From Candidatus Nitrosopelagicus sp. (lineage in GTDB: Archaea; Thermoproteota; Nitrososphaeria; Nitrososphaerales; Nitrosopumilaceae): DNA of 5,013 nt. A program made the position numbers and the translations under genes. The number at the start of each line of letters is the position of its first letter. The first letter of the stretch is position 1. Where the stretch lies: NCBI GenBank assembly GCA_012964965.1, contig DTTB01000161.1, positions 1-5,013 of the forward strand, given 5' to 3'. Below, one piece after another: positions 4,475-5,013 of the stretch. The notes beneath the pieces are model-generated. The model had not been told where the DNA came from, ran no database searches, and was given only the letters and a program-made list of their open reading frames with translations.

Positions 4475-5013
4475 CTATTCCGTTGAATGCTTGTTTTGCA
4501 TATGACCGGCAAATTCATTGTCATTAATTATATCTCCGCAAACTGGACATTTATCACGAATGGTCTCCGGTTTCGTATATCTGCTTAAAGCAAGCTTGAC
4601 TAAGAGAATCCAAGTTATCGCAATTGGAACATAATACGTTGCAATTCTCCAACCTATCACAGCGTTCCATTCAAGGCCTTCATCTGGAATTACCAAATTG
4701 AAGGGATTTAGGTTGTTAAGGTAGGCTACAATGCCAAATTCCGCTAAGCCAGAACCACCTATTGTAATTGGTAGGTTTCCTATTGCATTTGCGCCCATTA
4801 CTGCCATTATGGACTCAAAAAATCCTACAGCAAAACCAACACTAACCGCGATTACCAAAAATGAAATACCATAAAATATCCACGAAACAAGGGACATAAG
4901 AAAACCAACGCAAAAAACCTTCCTTGATTTACTTGAGCCAAGATTTTGTCGGCTCATCATACAAACTTCTTCAATCCATTCATTAGTTTGCTTTGCATAT
5001 TTTTTACCACGTT
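4475..5013 (-). CDS. UPF0104/LPG-synthase-type membrane protein with C-terminal zinc finger, 5' end cut by window
   Basis: The frame is open without a stop from the right edge to the TAG at 4475-4477, giving about 178 visible residues of what is usually a 300-plus-residue family; the N-terminal half lies outside. The ATG pair at 4960/4957 is internal: 17 further codons precede it (ending TNEWIEEVC), matching the cytosolic loop before a membrane pair. Counting from Met 4960, hydrophobic segments lie near 15-42, 45-65, 68-84 and 101-126. The signature IGGSGLAEFGIVAY (67-80) corresponds to the PGGLGxxE motif of the lysylphosphatidylglycerol-synthase transmembrane domain, found in AglD-like and flippase-like proteins. 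A soluble tail carries CPVC...H...H (C138, C141, H153, H158), spaced C-x2-C-x11-H-x4-H, a C2H2-like zinc finger atypical for the family. Likely role: lipid or lipid-linked glycan handling in the membrane; precise function unknown. Confidence 0.82.
   Translation of the reverse strand, partial: RGKKYAKQTNEWIEEVCMMSRQNLGSSKSRKVFCVGFLMSLVSWIFYGISFLVIAVSVGFAVGFFESIMAVMGANAIGNLPITIGGSGLAEFGIVAYLNNLNPFNLVIPDEGLEWNAVIGWRIATYYVPIAITWILLVKLALSRYTKPETIRDKCPVCGDIINDNEFAGHMQNKHSTE

Noticed and set aside
4475..4960. Start of the membrane protein at ATG 4960 as a complete 161-residue gene
   Set aside because: The frame remains open to the window edge with sensible coding sequence, and the family needs several more N-terminal membrane segments, so 4960 is an internal methionine.

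Overview
The window looks like a stretch of ordinary chromosome from an AT-rich ammonia-oxidising archaeon (Nitrososphaerota, probably of the Nitrosopumilus/Nitrosarchaeum type). This is a judgement from protein style, base composition, frequent AGA/AGG arginine codons, TATA boxes about 26 bases upstream of start codons (leaderless transcripts), and oligo-T stretches at gene ends. No marker gene such as rRNA is present, so the taxonomy is an inference.

Layout. Bases 1-650 (minus strand) hold most of a CysH-type adenylyl-sulfate reductase, running off the left edge. An 87-base divergent promoter region (651-737) has a TATA-like element for each direction and two ACATGT copies. On the plus strand, 738-1868 encodes a ThiI-like THUMP protein that has lost both catalytic signatures of tRNA 4-thiouridine synthase. 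After 30 bases comes a GT-B-fold glycosyltransferase (1899-3134), probably in the same operon. The 165 bases after it contain a 13-bp stem enclosing a smaller hairpin, followed by T-tracts: either a small structured RNA or an elaborate 3' end. A small zinc-ribbon protein (3300-3614) follows, with a TTG start and its own TATA box.

The right part is on the minus strand: a short-chain dehydrogenase/reductase (3637-4440) convergent with the zinc-ribbon gene, and upstream of it the C-terminal half of a UPF0104/LPG-synthase-type membrane protein carrying an extra C2H2-like zinc finger (4475-5013, running off the right edge).

The genes do not form one clear pathway. CysH and the ThiI-like protein share a promoter region and both belong to sulfur-related families, but the ThiI-like protein is unlikely to be a sulfurtransferase. 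The most interesting points are this apparent ThiI pseudoenzyme paired with a glycosyltransferase, the structured intergenic RNA candidate, and the zinc finger on the membrane protein. I see no mobile element, CRISPR array, tRNA or rRNA.
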